Shown here piece after piece: positions 32,428 through 42,917 of a stretch of 64,000 nucleotides of DNA (positions are counted from its first letter, which is position 1; every line of letters starts with the position of its first letter). The notes beneath the pieces are model-generated. The model was not told the DNA's origin. It did no database searches and worked only from the letters and a program-made list of their open reading frames with translations. The position numbers and the translations under genes are program-made. Origin of the DNA: Diphasiastrum complanatum. Its lineage: Eukaryota; Streptophyta; Lycopodiopsida; Lycopodiales; Lycopodiaceae. The stretch lies in contig CM055111.1 of the NCBI GenBank assembly GCA_029204225.1, positions 13,268,697 to 13,332,696 of the forward strand, given 5' to 3'.

Positions 32428-34490
32428 ATGGCTTCCAACATTTCACAAAAAATCATTGTGATTCTTGATGGATCAAAGTACGGTCACTGGAAAAGAAGAA
32501 CCATGATTCTCCTAAAAGGAGAAGGTCTATGGGGCATCGTGGATGGCACTGAAGCAATGCCAGAAGAGAATGAAGTCAGAAGTAACAAATGAAAAAGGAA
32601 GGATGATAAAGTTGTTGCTCTTATCACTCTGTCAATGGCAAAAGAAATCCTGATGAATGTTGATGATCTTGATCACAGTCAATAGATTTGGCAGAGCTTG
32701 TAGGAAAAGTATGAAGCAAAGACCAAGGCAGAGGTCTTGCATCTGACAAATCAACTATTCAACTTAAATTGGGATGGTGCCGATCTTGAATCACATGTGA
32801 ACAAGATGAAAGCCATCTTTGCACAACTATCAGCAGCAGGAGAGGAGCACAAAATTCCACTTGCACAGCAGTTTATATTCTTGATTAGATCACTTCCACA
32901 GGCCTACCAGTCATTAAGAACAATCTTAATGCGATCTTCTGATACTACCTTTGATGACGCAACAAAGGTTATCATAGAGGAAAAGCTGATACGACAACAG
33001 GCTGAGCAATCCATGGAAAGGAACAAAGCATGGGAATTGATAACATTACCTCCTGGAAGAAAAGCTATAAGCAACAAATGGGTGTTCAAGAGGAAAACAA
33101 ATGCAGCAGGTGCAGTGGTTCGCTACAAAGTCAGATTAGTAGCAAGAGATCTCTCACAAAAGGAAGGAATCGATTATTTCAAAACCTTCTCTCCCACAGT
33201 GAAAATGGCCAGCATAAGAACACTCTTAGCATATGCTACGAGGTACAATCTAGAGATTCACTAGATTGTTGTGAAAGCAACGTTCCTATATGGGAACATT
33301 GATGAAGAAATATATATGACACAACCAGAAGGTCTTGTGGATGATGACCATCTAGAATTTGTATGCAGATTGACAAAATGCATTTATGGATTGACACAAG
33401 CCGCAAGAGCATGGCATAGTAGAATTGTTCTTTTATCTTAAGTCAATCAGAATGCATGCCTTGTTATCTGACTATAATATATATACAATCTTAGATGGTG
33501 ACAGTTTTGTATTCATGACACTATTTGTTGATGATTCTCTAATGTTAGGGAATTGCCCGAAATTAATCCAGAGAACAAAAACTCAAATATCTGATGAGTC
33601 TGAGATTTCAGATCTTGGAGAAGCATAGATATGTGTGGGACTGCAGATAGAGAAGGACGGGAGCAGAGGGACTCTCCACCTAACACAAGAGAAATATGTG
33701 CTGAAGATTTTGAAAGATTACAAGATGACAGAGTGCAAAGAGAAATGCACTCCTATGGAAGCAGGAGCAAGATTGACCAAGGATGACTGCCCAAAAGATG
33801 ATGCAGAGAAGGGTAGAATGGCGACAGTGCCATACCGAAACCTTATTGGCAGTCTCATGTACCTGGCAGTTTTCACAGACCTGACATTGATGTGGCGGTT
33901 TACTCACTTAGCCAATTTGCTGGTAATCTAGACGAGAAGCATTGGAGAATGGCCAAGAGAGTCACTCAGTACCTTAAAAGTACAACAAGGTATGGGATAA
34001 CCTTCAGCAGTAATTCTGATTTTGAATTACATGCATACAGTGATGTCACTTGGGCTAGCAGCAGAGATGACATCAGAGATGTTTTGTAAGTTTGCGGATT
34101 AGTAGTAAACTGGGTATGCAAAAAGCAGACCTTGGTTGCTCAGTCCTCGTGTGAAGCAGAATATGTTGCTGCATCTAAAAATGCAAATGAAATAGTGTGG
34201 CTTCGAATGTTGTTGAACAAGTTGAGTGATCCACAAGTTCAGCCCACTATAATGTATATGGATAGCCAAAGTGCAATCCATCTCATCGAGGATCTTGTTT
34301 TTCACTCCAAAACCAAGCACATTCCACTGAAGTACCACCACATCAAAGATTTGATTCAGAAAAAGGAGTTGATGATTCAATATGTTAAATCATCCGACAT
34401 GAGGGCAGATGTACTTACAAAACCTCTAAACAAGATCTGGTTTGAAAATTACAGAATGTCAATGGGAATCAGATTGAGGTTTCCTCAGTT
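32428..34490 (+). pseudogene. Copia gag-RT-RNase H pseudogene
   Basis: Gag starts MASNISQKIIVILDGSKYGHW and continues as EVLHLTNQLFNL and MKAIFAQL. At about 33012 (after IIEEKLIRQQAEQ) it passes directly into RT (WELITLPPGRKAI, NKWVFKRKT, VRLVARDLSQKEGIDYF, FSPTVKMASIRTLLA), so zinc knuckle, protease and integrase are deleted. The region of the catalytic YVDD reads LFVDDSL (about 33525). RNase H ends with SSCEAEYVAAS and HHIKDLIQKKELMIQYV. At least five in-frame stops occur (about 32590, 32683, 32701, 33263 and 33627), plus frameshifts. It is not functional. Confidence 0.85.
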
Positions 34491-34501
34491 CAAGAGGGAG
34501 T
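34490..34501 (+). other. Polypurine tract
   Basis: CAAGAGGGAGT immediately before LTR2. The same tract precedes LTR3 at about 35233-35243. Confidence 0.85.
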
Positions 34502-34956
34502 TGTTGGAAATTTGTGAACTTCGGAAACCTTCGGCATTTATCCGAAGCCTTCGGGAATTTCAGCATTCCTTTCTCTTTGGCCTTTTCAGGATTTAGCGAA
34601 GCCTTCAAAATTTACAAAACCTTCGGGATTTTGCAAAGCCTTTGACATTTCTCTTAATGCGGCACTTTCTCTTACTTCGGGTTTTTCACTTCGGCCTTCG
34701 CTTTTTAGCATAGCCAATTTTGACAGTTGGGTCCTTTGGGCTTTTGTCGCATTTGTCATAGTTTGTGTAGTTTTCGCATTTTTACCAAAGCGTGAAAACA
34801 GAACCAGAGCATGAATGGATGATGCAGATAAGCAAAATGGACAAAGACAACTAACTAGAAGTAATTAGAGTTAGGATGTTCTTTTAATTTACAAGAGATT
34901 AGATCAGTTGTCTCTCCATTCTCTATATAAAAGTATAACGAGAGACAAACTAATAG
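34502..34956 (+). repeat. LTR2, truncated at its 3' side
   Basis: It matches LTR1 from TGTTGG to ACTAATAG, then passes abruptly into RNase H sequence. Confidence 0.85.
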
Positions 34957-34962
34957 AATGAT

Positions 34963-35243
34963 TTGAGTGATCCACAAGTTTAGCCCACTACAATGTATAT
35001 GGATAGCCAAAGTGCAATCCATCTCACCGAGGATCCTGTTTTTCACTCCAAAACCAAGCACATTCCACTAAAGTACCACCACATCAGAGATTTGATTCAG
35101 AAAAAAGGAGTTGATGATTCAATATGTTAAATCATCCGACATGAGGGCAGATGTACTCACAAAACCCTTGAACAAGATCCGGTCTGAAAATTACAAAATG
35201 TCAATGGGAATCAGATGAAGGTTTCCTCAGTTCAAGAGGGAGT
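34963..35243 (+). pseudogene. Duplicated end of copia RNase H
   Basis: It repeats 34222-34501 (TTGAGTGATCCACAAG, then GGATAGCCAAAGTGC, and so on to the PPT). One extra A in the CAGAAAAAAGG run shifts the frame relative to the first copy. Confidence 0.85.
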
Positions 35244-35935
35244 TGTTGGAAATTTGTGAACTTCGGAAACCTTTGGCATTTATCCGAAGCCTTCGGGAAT
35301 TTCAGCATTCCTCTCTCTTCGGCCTTTTCAAGATTTAGCGAAGCCTTCAAAATTTATGAAGCCTTCACAATTTACGAAACCTTCGGGATTTTGCAAAGCC
35401 TTCGACATTTCTCTTAATGTGGCACTTTCTCTTACTTCGGGTTTTTCGCTTCGGCCTTCGCTTTTTAGCATAGCCAATTTTGACAGTTGGGTCCTTTGGG
35501 CTTTTGTCGCATTTGTCACAGTTTTTGTAGCTTTTGCATTTTTGCCAGAGCGTGAAAATAGAACTAGAGCATGAATGGATGATGCAGATAAGCAAAATGG
35601 ACAAAGACAATTAACTAGAAGTAATTAGAGTTAGGATGTTTTTTTAATTTACAAGAGATTAGATCAGTTGTCTCTCCATTCCTTATATTAAGGATTAACG
35701 AGAGACAAACTAATAGTAGTTAGTATAGGATACTAGCTGTTTGCAAGAGAGAGGAGCTCTCTTGCGGTGATGCACTGTTTGAGATCCAAATAGCGCACAA
35801 GTTTTGTTGTAAATCTGTAATTCAGATGATATAGATGCAAGAGTGCATTAGACGTATTAATGTATAATTGTTTTATGTCTAATTGATTCATTTTCTCTTC
35901 CGCCCATTATTTCCATGTAGTAAATCTATAATTTT
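35244..35935 (+). repeat. LTR3 of copia element, last about 110 bp missing
   Basis: It matches LTR1 through AATCTATAATT, then diverges completely. Confidence 0.85.
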
Positions 35936-35999
35936 GGCTACTATAGACCCTGCGTGATGGCATATGCAACGAGACTTATCCTCTCAATGGATTATTGAA

Positions 36000-36771
36000 G
36001 AAATATGTGGTTTGGGAATGGACTAATGACTATGAGATGCCTTAGCCACAACTTCATTTTAAAATCTCCCTGGTATGATAAAGAGTTTTTTGGCTTCACT
36101 AGTGCCATCGAAACCTGCATAAATTGTTGTTTAGCCCTGATTTGGGATAAAACAAATTATCCAATAATATTTCCTGGAAGAAAAGTCAACATTGGGGAGT
36201 TGAATTACACGAAAGCTGAGAAGGTGTGTCTCTGCATAGCGTATGATGCTGCGAAATATCGACACTATATTTTACATCTGAAAGTGACCTTCTTCACTAA
36301 GAGTGAGGCAGTGACCATGATGATGAACAATGTCGAACCTCCAAGTAGATTATTCAAATGGATAACCTCTCCTCAAGAATTTGATTATACTTTGAAGAGT
36401 AAACCACCCTAGAAGGGTCTGAATATGATTGCATCTGCGAGCAAGGAAATCTAAAAGAGGAGAGCAGTAGCTGGGAGGATAAACAATTTGAAAGAACTTT
36501 CCAAAATAGATACATAATTGATTCCTGAACGGTACAATGACTTAGCTCGATACTTGTCCACGTTAGAAATTCCTGCTACCTATACCTCACAAGAGAGACG
36601 AAAACTCAGATTACAAGCATTGAAATTCTATCTAATACCTGGAGTTCTGGGGTGGATGGAATTCATTGTCGATGTGTGACTCAAGATGAGACTGGATTTA
36701 TCTTGGAAGAGTGTCATGACTGCGTGTGGTGGACAATTTGTTGGTCGATGGACATGACAAAAAATACTAAG
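36000..36771 (+). pseudogene. Ty3/gypsy RNase H and integrase N-terminus remnant
   Basis: 36005-36412 reads LNYTKAEKVCLCIAY, KYRHYIL, VTFFTKSEAVTMMMNN and FKWITSPQEFDYTLK, matching gypsy RNase H (family NYTxxEREALA...RHYLL...FDY). Then about 36535-36770 reads LARYLSTLEIPATYTSQERR, then GIHCRCVTQDETGFILEECHD, the spacer and zinc-binding start of integrase. The His/Cys module is broken just after ECHD. Several stops are present. It ends where the RING copy begins. Confidence 0.75.
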
Positions 36772-37105
36772 CTGGAGCCACTCATTCCGCCGCCCACACT
36801 TGACGAAGTTGATCTGATGCTAAAGTTGAGACCAGTTAGTTCTAAATTCTTTAACTCAGTACATGCAATCTCAAATTCATTGTCGTAAAGATGGTTTTGT
36901 TCTCCTTAGCTTTGCAGCTCTAGATTATTAGTATGACAAATACTGAATGTGTTCTGTTTCAGGTGCGGGCACATGCTACATCTGACTTGTTTCTAGTGTT
37001 GGTTCGAAGCAATTCCCAGCATTTGCAATTGTCCTATATGTCGGGGGACATTTTCAGATCAGTTGACATCTGACTTGGAACAATGTGCAAACTACATATA
37101 ACCAT
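36772..37105 (+). pseudogene. RING-H2 gene copy, 5'-truncated and disabled
   Basis: It matches 2384-2700 including the intron. Three lesions are visible. The first Cys pair (ECPIC) is lost because the duplication starts after it. The splice donor AGGTCAGT has become AGACCAGT, losing the GT. In exon 2 the Leu before the fourth-pair Cys (TTG) is TAG, a stop. Downstream the reading also diverges before the original stop. It is directly joined to gypsy integrase sequence. Confidence 0.85.
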
Positions 37106-38672
37106 TACTAGCACATGTATTGTCTTTCGACTAGTAAAGAAATGATGGCAAGATACAGACTGCTGCCTGATTTTTATTTTATTGTTTGTAACATGGATCT
37201 TGATAATGGTGAAATAGGTTGGTCTACGTACCTATAGCAAGTTCCAAAATTTTAGGTATTCCGCATGCAATGAAAACCTGTGAAACCGGTTATCACTTCG
37301 TTTTGGCTGAGAAAGCAATGCAATATTTTAGAAACTGCACGCGAATGACGCGGCAATGATAAAGCAGTTTGCTCACATAAAGACCGTAATTCCCTAATCA
37401 TGTAGCGAATTAAGGTAATAAGGGACCAATGATCACAAGTTCCTACACATTTTAGAATAACATGGGTTAGACATTGACACGGCATTCAAATTTGATTTAG
37501 CAAATCAAGGCCAAATACTATACTAACCGCAGAAAAACAGTTCTAGCTACGCTGCAATACTAAGACAAGTACACTTGGAATCAGCTCTTGGTCAAGTTGA
37601 AATTATTCATAGAAAATGCTTATGGTTTTGCCTTTCAGATTTTCAAGGCGTCGTGACGCCAACCATTTAACTTCACATGAGCATTTGTCATTACCAGAGC
37701 AAGGCACAAGGACTCGTACCGAGGTGTGGCTACTGATGAAACATCAGGTGGGAGTAATCCACCAACAGAGTCAGACGGACGCAAATCAAGACCATCTCAC
37801 AAACACAGTTATTCATTACCCGGATGAGTTTGGAGCATGAAACAGATATGGAGGTCCATATAGGGCCTGAATCGGGATAATAATTGAGAATAAAACATGT
37901 CAAACAATTTTCGAATCCCGATGACTTTTGAGGTCCTTCATTTTGACATCAGAAGATCATCCTTGTAGCTGTGTTCGCTATTCATCTTTTTCCTAGTATT
38001 AATTATGAAACCTGAATTGAACAGTCTTTTTGTCACGGGAGTACATTCTAGAAACGATCAACAAAGGGCACTTCATGTATTGTATGCAGTGATTGATCAC
38101 CATTATCAGCTCGTTTTATATCAGACACAAGTACGGAATCTGGATCTTTTCCATTTGTGTTGTCAACGCTAAATTCTTATCATCTTAATGGCTATAGAAT
38201 TTAATGATGCAGTTGCACTTCCTCCTGTTTTCTTTGAATAAACTCACAGGCTAGGATGAGTCTTATCGATGTCATGACTGCTCAATTAAGCTTATTACTG
38301 TAATCCGAATGGCTAACGAAGTCAATGAAGTGGAGCTTATGTTGTTTTTTTTTTCATTAATCTCACTAAAGTTGTCTTGCTTCAGAATCATTATAGATGA
38401 TGTGTTTTCATACCTAGAGAAGCATGTTTGATTGCATGAGAATTGGTTTGGCAGCCATTTTTTGGGGACACCATACCTTTGTTGATCAATGCATCCGTTG
38501 ATAATTTTATTACTCAAATTGTGAAGTACTATCCAAATTGTCATAATAGCCAATAGCCATATGCATAAATGATTTTGTTAATTTTACTTATTTTAGCTCT
38601 CAAAAGGTTTACTGTTTCATATACAAAACAATAAGATATTCAAGACATGCATATTGTATTGAATGCAGCACC
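37106..38672 (+). repeat. Remainder of segmental duplication (copy of about 2745-4494)
   Basis: It follows the first copy with scattered changes. 37327-37540 is a replacement stretch of about 210 bp not found in the other copy. The tandem unit is present once. Similarity ends after CACCCT at 38672. Confidence 0.8.
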
Positions 38673-40227
38673 CTATTTCAATAGTTTTCATTTTGATGTT
38701 CCTTCATTTGTAGCTCTCAACAACTAATGGATTTGAAGAGAGTCATATTTAAAAATGTGCTCTTTCTATCACAAACACAATACATTGGCCTCCACTCACT
38801 TTTGAAATTAACGAAATTTGCTAATTCATTTGTTTGAATATAACGAGATGCTTGAGGTTTTGTAGGACTCTCCTTTGCTTTAACCTTGTTAATACATCAT
38901 ATATCTGTCAGGTATGTGATGCTTTGCATATGGATATGTATTTCAGCTGACCACCATAATGTGCTCTATTTATTGCTATCAAGAAGGTCTCTCGGTACAT
39001 CAATCCGTAGTAAAGGGGTCATTATTATACATCCTCATGGACGATCAAAATGTTTGCAAATGTTCTGCATCCTTGGAAAGCATTTTTTCTACCTTTGATG
39101 GCATCTTTGTTGCAGCAATCAATCTACGGTGCATTGAAACGATCTATGGTGATGATGGATTAGATATGATTGGCTTGCTACGGAGATGGAATTTGTCACT
39201 ATGGAGTAAAGATAAGCAGGATTTGCTCTCTATTTGCATGGTTGGGAAGTTTTTGTTATGCCTGATGATCAACATACCCATAATGCTGTTAGAAATGACT
39301 GCTGCCTGCAAAATAACGACACCCAATTTTCACATGTAGCTGTGGCACGTCTTTTAACCTATAAGCTTTTACATGTCGTTGAAGACATTCTGTCCCTGGT
39401 TTTAAAGACACTCCACTTTGCATGCAATACCCCCCAATAATCAACTTGAATGCGTAGAAATTATATTCATTTCCAGCTAATTTGTTAGAGTATTTCATTC
39501 AATGAATCATAAACATCACTATTTTTCAATGCAACTTTTGAGCTTCAAGCTATTATCCAACTAACTCCTATGCCAATCACTAGGTCCACGACATCACCCT
39601 CAAAGTCACATCTCAAAGAGCTTGTCAAAGGAGTTCATCAAGTCACAACTTGCAACATATCTAAGACATTTTGGAACAAATGTCTGATCGTGGTTAAGTG
39701 GTAGCTGGAACTAGGTCCATGGCATCATCACATCTCATAGAGCTTGTCATATAATTTCATCAAGTCACAACTTGCAATGCATCTAACACATCTTGAAGCA
39801 AATTCCTAGTTATGGTTACAAGCTTTCACCATATTCCGTAGAACACGTGCCAAATGATGTGTCCTTTCTTAGCTCAAAATATGTGAAAAGAAGTAAAAAG
39901 TTTACAACAAAAAGATGTGTTTTGAAATCTTGAGCTTGTCATAAGAGTTGTGAGCTTCTTCTATGCTAATGGTTGCAAATGATGGTGCATACAGTAAAAT
40001 CATTGCACTCCATATGTCCATGGAACATAAGGTCTATTTCAAAGTTTCATACGTAAAGTCTTGAAGAAAAATAGAGCTCAAATTACAATTGTTGGTCCAA
40101 AATGCTTGGGCTTTGATAATAGCCAACCATGAACGTACATAAACTAAGGTGTCTTCTTCTGGTTAACCCAACAAAAATCAGTTACAAGAAAGAACTTTTG
40201 TAGAATAAAATTTCTGATTGCCTTCTG
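38673..40227. other. Mostly unassigned; possible SIN3-like exon fragment near 39100-39190
   Basis: On the plus strand 39115-39180 encodes INLRCIETIYGDDGLDMI, which resembles the LRCIExxYGDxGLD stretch late in the HDAC-interacting region of SIN3 proteins. The following residues (LLRRWNLSLW...) do not match. No clear splice sites frame it, and it is on the opposite strand to the SIN3 tail that follows. 39460-40227 holds nothing I recognise. Confidence 0.3.
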
Positions 40228-41195
40228 TTACGTCTCTGTCAACTTACCCTCCAACCATACAAGGAACCGCTTAGCTCTATCTTGTTTAGTTATCGATCCT
40301 CTAGAACCACACGTCATGGAAATGCTACGGGTTCCATTATTGACCTGAGGAGAATTAATCATCTTAGGCCACTTCCTTCTGCACAGAGGGTCCTCAGTAG
40401 CAAGGACATATGAGACCTGTAGAGAATGTAGAGACATTCTATTTAGTAAAACAAAAACATTCAATGCAATAGAGTACCCTTTTTTTTTCAAACAAGATTT
40501 ATCACCAGAAGCCTCACACTATCTTTCACCTGAATATACACGGTGTCTAATGTGATCGTACAAATTCAGTCTTAGAAAAAAAGGTAAACCTTGGAGGTCC
40601 TACAATCTATCTTGGACTCCAAACCATTCACCATGTAAACATTTCTTGTTGCCTTCATAAAAGCTTCACATTCCTCGTCATCTGTGAATTTGCGCTTATT
40701 TTTGCGGATAAGTAAAGAGCTGATTAGAAACAAACAAAGGTGATTCATTCAATGTCTTAAAATGTATGAGACGCCAAGCAAAACTCTGAAGCTACCTTTT
40801 AGCAGAAACACGATGACGATCTTTCCTCTCTGGCACTGAAAACAAGTAATCGTTCAAGTAATTTTGCAAAGGCTCGTCAATGGCAGTTGCCGGAACCTCC
40901 AATTTCTCAGGTCCCTCCTCCATTAGCTGAATTGATAATTCACCTGGGCATATTTTCTTTTGTCACAAAAATTCACATGTTCTCACATGTAACATCAGAT
41001 AGACAGAAAGCAGAAACATTGTCATTAGAGATAACATATATATCACGTACATGCTCAAATCGAAAGACGCTCTCATCACGGAGGAGGACACATGCATTTG
41101 CATGGTAAACAATGTCAATAATCCCACAAGCTCCACGTGATTTCTCACGTGTGTATAAACATAAACATTCTCTTACATAAACATTCGTGGCCATT
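40228..41195 (-). pseudogene. SIN3-like corepressor, last four exons (5' part missing)
   Basis: Exons on minus: 41195-40987, 40943-40796, 40719-40590 and 40416-40228 (stop). All junctions use GT...AG and keep phase. Motifs in order: EKSRGACGIIDIVYHANACV, LLRDESVFRFE, ELSIQLMEEGPEKLEV, LQNYLNDYLFSVPERKDRHR, RKNKRKFTDDEE, VNGLESKIDC and SKVSYVLATEDPLCRRKW. This is the order found at the C-terminus of plant SIN3-like (SNL) proteins (VYHENARVLL...LSIQLM...YL.D.LS.VP...NKR...VNGLECKI...KVSYVLDTED). SIN3 is the scaffold of a nuclear histone-deacetylase corepressor complex. The 5' exons are absent because gypsy sequence begins at about 41340. The first proposed intron (43 nt) is unusually short. The tail has no stop inside the exons, so it may have been lost recently or be part of a rearranged gene. 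Confidence 0.7.
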
Positions 41196-41339
41196 CTGAA
41201 GTTCAAGGAACTTTCCGGTATTTTTCTTAAATTTGCCAATAAATCACTTGCAGCTTTACACAGGTTTTACGTAAGTGAACTTTATCTACACTTTTCCTGT
41301 GCTACTGCCAATGTATTTTGTAATTCAAAGTTGCTAAGG

Positions 41340-42326
41340 CCGATGAATTAAGCCCCTGCCATACGTCCTAGGTCTAGTTTGGCCCTGATGAGGACATCAG
41401 CTTTTTCAAACGAGGGGAGGATGTTGTAAAGCTGACTCAGGTGCACCCAACGTGCCCTGTAAGACTCTAAGGGGTGACACTCCGTAAGGTCCCAAAGCAA
41501 GTTAGAACGTCAAGGACTGAGCCTCCGACCTGTGGTGAGCCAGTCAAGTAGTCACAAGTCATGAGCTAGCTCTGGAGCACGAGTCATGGTCTAGTCAGGA
41601 AGCAAGTTGATTTTGCCACCGGAACGGCTCCCGGGACCCATGTCGGGAGCCAGACTGATTCTGCCAGGCTTGCCAAGCTTAATCAGCAAAATAAAAACTA
41701 AGTCCCAAAAAGCGTGCTTTACCAGAAAGCACTATGTTTCAGAACAGAGGGGGTGCGCCGAATCACAGCAGAACTATAGGGGGAGTCCGACAGACAGAAA
41801 CTTGGGCAGCTCAACCAGCGCCAGGAATCCAGTCGCCAGGTCTCAGCTCCCTCTACCAGCACGAGCCAGGCACAATGCCCAGCACGTGTTGGTGGCCCCG
41901 AGACCGGTCAGTCTATGTATGAATGTAACCTCTTCCAAATCTAATAAAGTTGATCCTTGGGCATGATTATCATTTCGGTTTCGCCTCCGGGACTGGTCCA
42001 AGTGGAAGGACCCTTACTACAACCTTTTTGCGTCGCTGGCGCCTAAGGGTCCCTGTCATCGACATGGGACTTGCCGCTATGCCAATTGGTCAGTTTGGCG
42101 ACCACTATGCCTTGGGTTTCATGTGTGGCTTGTCTTTGCCTTTGGTTACCTTTTGGGGACGGATTCTGAGTTGGCTTTCGGGTTGGTTGGGATTCCAGTT
42201 TTCTTTAAAGCTTGTTACGTTTCTGAGTTGGCTTTTATGTAAGTGCATGATGGATGAATGTTAGACTTAAGCGCGTGTTGGGGAAACCGCTCAAGTCCCA
42301 GCGCCCTTTGAGGCGCCGGCGCAACA
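41340..42326 (+). mobile_element. Younger gypsy, 3' end only: internal stub, PPT and complete 3' LTR
   Basis: An internal stub of about 80 bp with PPT CGAGGGGAGGA (41411-41421) precedes a complete LTR (41422-42326, 905 bp, TGTTG...CAACA). Directly after it comes GTGAT, the complement of the ATCAC duplication of the left element, and then the old integrase. It is therefore the same insertion event, duplicated, with the rest of the element lost. Confidence 0.9.
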
Positions 42327-42600
42327 GTGATGGAATAGTGCTCTCCAAAATTCCCCATCAAACTTATTATTTTGGTCATTGATTGTGCCAAAAAGATGAT
42401 TGTAACATAATAAAAATAGCATGTCTATGAACAACCTTGCTAATTCTAGTGCTATAATGATTGTTTTGGTCAAAACAAAGTGAGCCATTATGGTCAAATG
42501 ATCAACTATGACTCATTTGTCATCATCACCTTTCTAGGTCCTAGGTAGGCATACTATAAAATCCATGGATATACTTTGCCGTTTGCCGGTTTATATTTTA
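42327..42600 (-). pseudogene. Old Ty3/gypsy integrase core, 5' part (right arm)
   Basis: Inverted equivalent of 25237-25519, reading MAHFVLTKT and NNKFDGEFWRALFHH on minus up to the young LTR junction. The continuation (LHTKLNMS...) is missing here. Confidence 0.75.
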
Positions 42601-42630
42601 GAAAGGTTGTAACAATCCACCTATCTATAG

Positions 42631-42757
42631 TGTGCTCCAAGTTGAATAGGAATTAATTAGCTTGGTTTGTGGGATATAAAATGGAAGGATATATAGATAT
42701 TGATAGATGGTACAAGACTATAAAAGATAGGTAGTTCTGCAGCTATGGCATGCATGT
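42631..42757 (+). repeat. About 130-bp direct repeat upstream of YSL (right arm)
   Basis: Pairs with 44166-44292 in the same orientation. Equivalent to 25091-25216. Confidence 0.85.
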
Positions 42758-42917
42758 GGTGAGTGCTCCACATGAGCGCTAATTACACTCATTTAACTGG
42801 GTGCGGAGGAATGATCAGCCTCAGCCCAACGCATGAGCATGATCGAAAGAGGAGGAGTTAGTGACTGATCAATACAAGCAGCAGCTTCTGACTATATCTT
42901 GCTTTCAGTAAATTTTC

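Larger units (their letters stand above)
31615..35935 (+). mobile_element. Ty1/copia element with internal deletion and three LTRs
   Basis: Order: LTR1 (31615-32380), PBS (32382-32393), gag fused to RT/RNase H (32428-34490), PPT, truncated LTR2 (34502-34956), a second copy of the RNase H end (34963-35243), then LTR3 (35244 to about 35935, last about 110 bp missing). Protease and integrase are absent. The pattern fits unequal recombination between two copies, or insertion plus deletion. Confidence 0.85.

Noticed and set aside
36652-36888. A single 78-residue frame crossing gypsy integrase and RING sequence
   Set aside because: It is a chance in-frame fusion at a duplication junction, and the RING part has lost its donor site and half its ligands.
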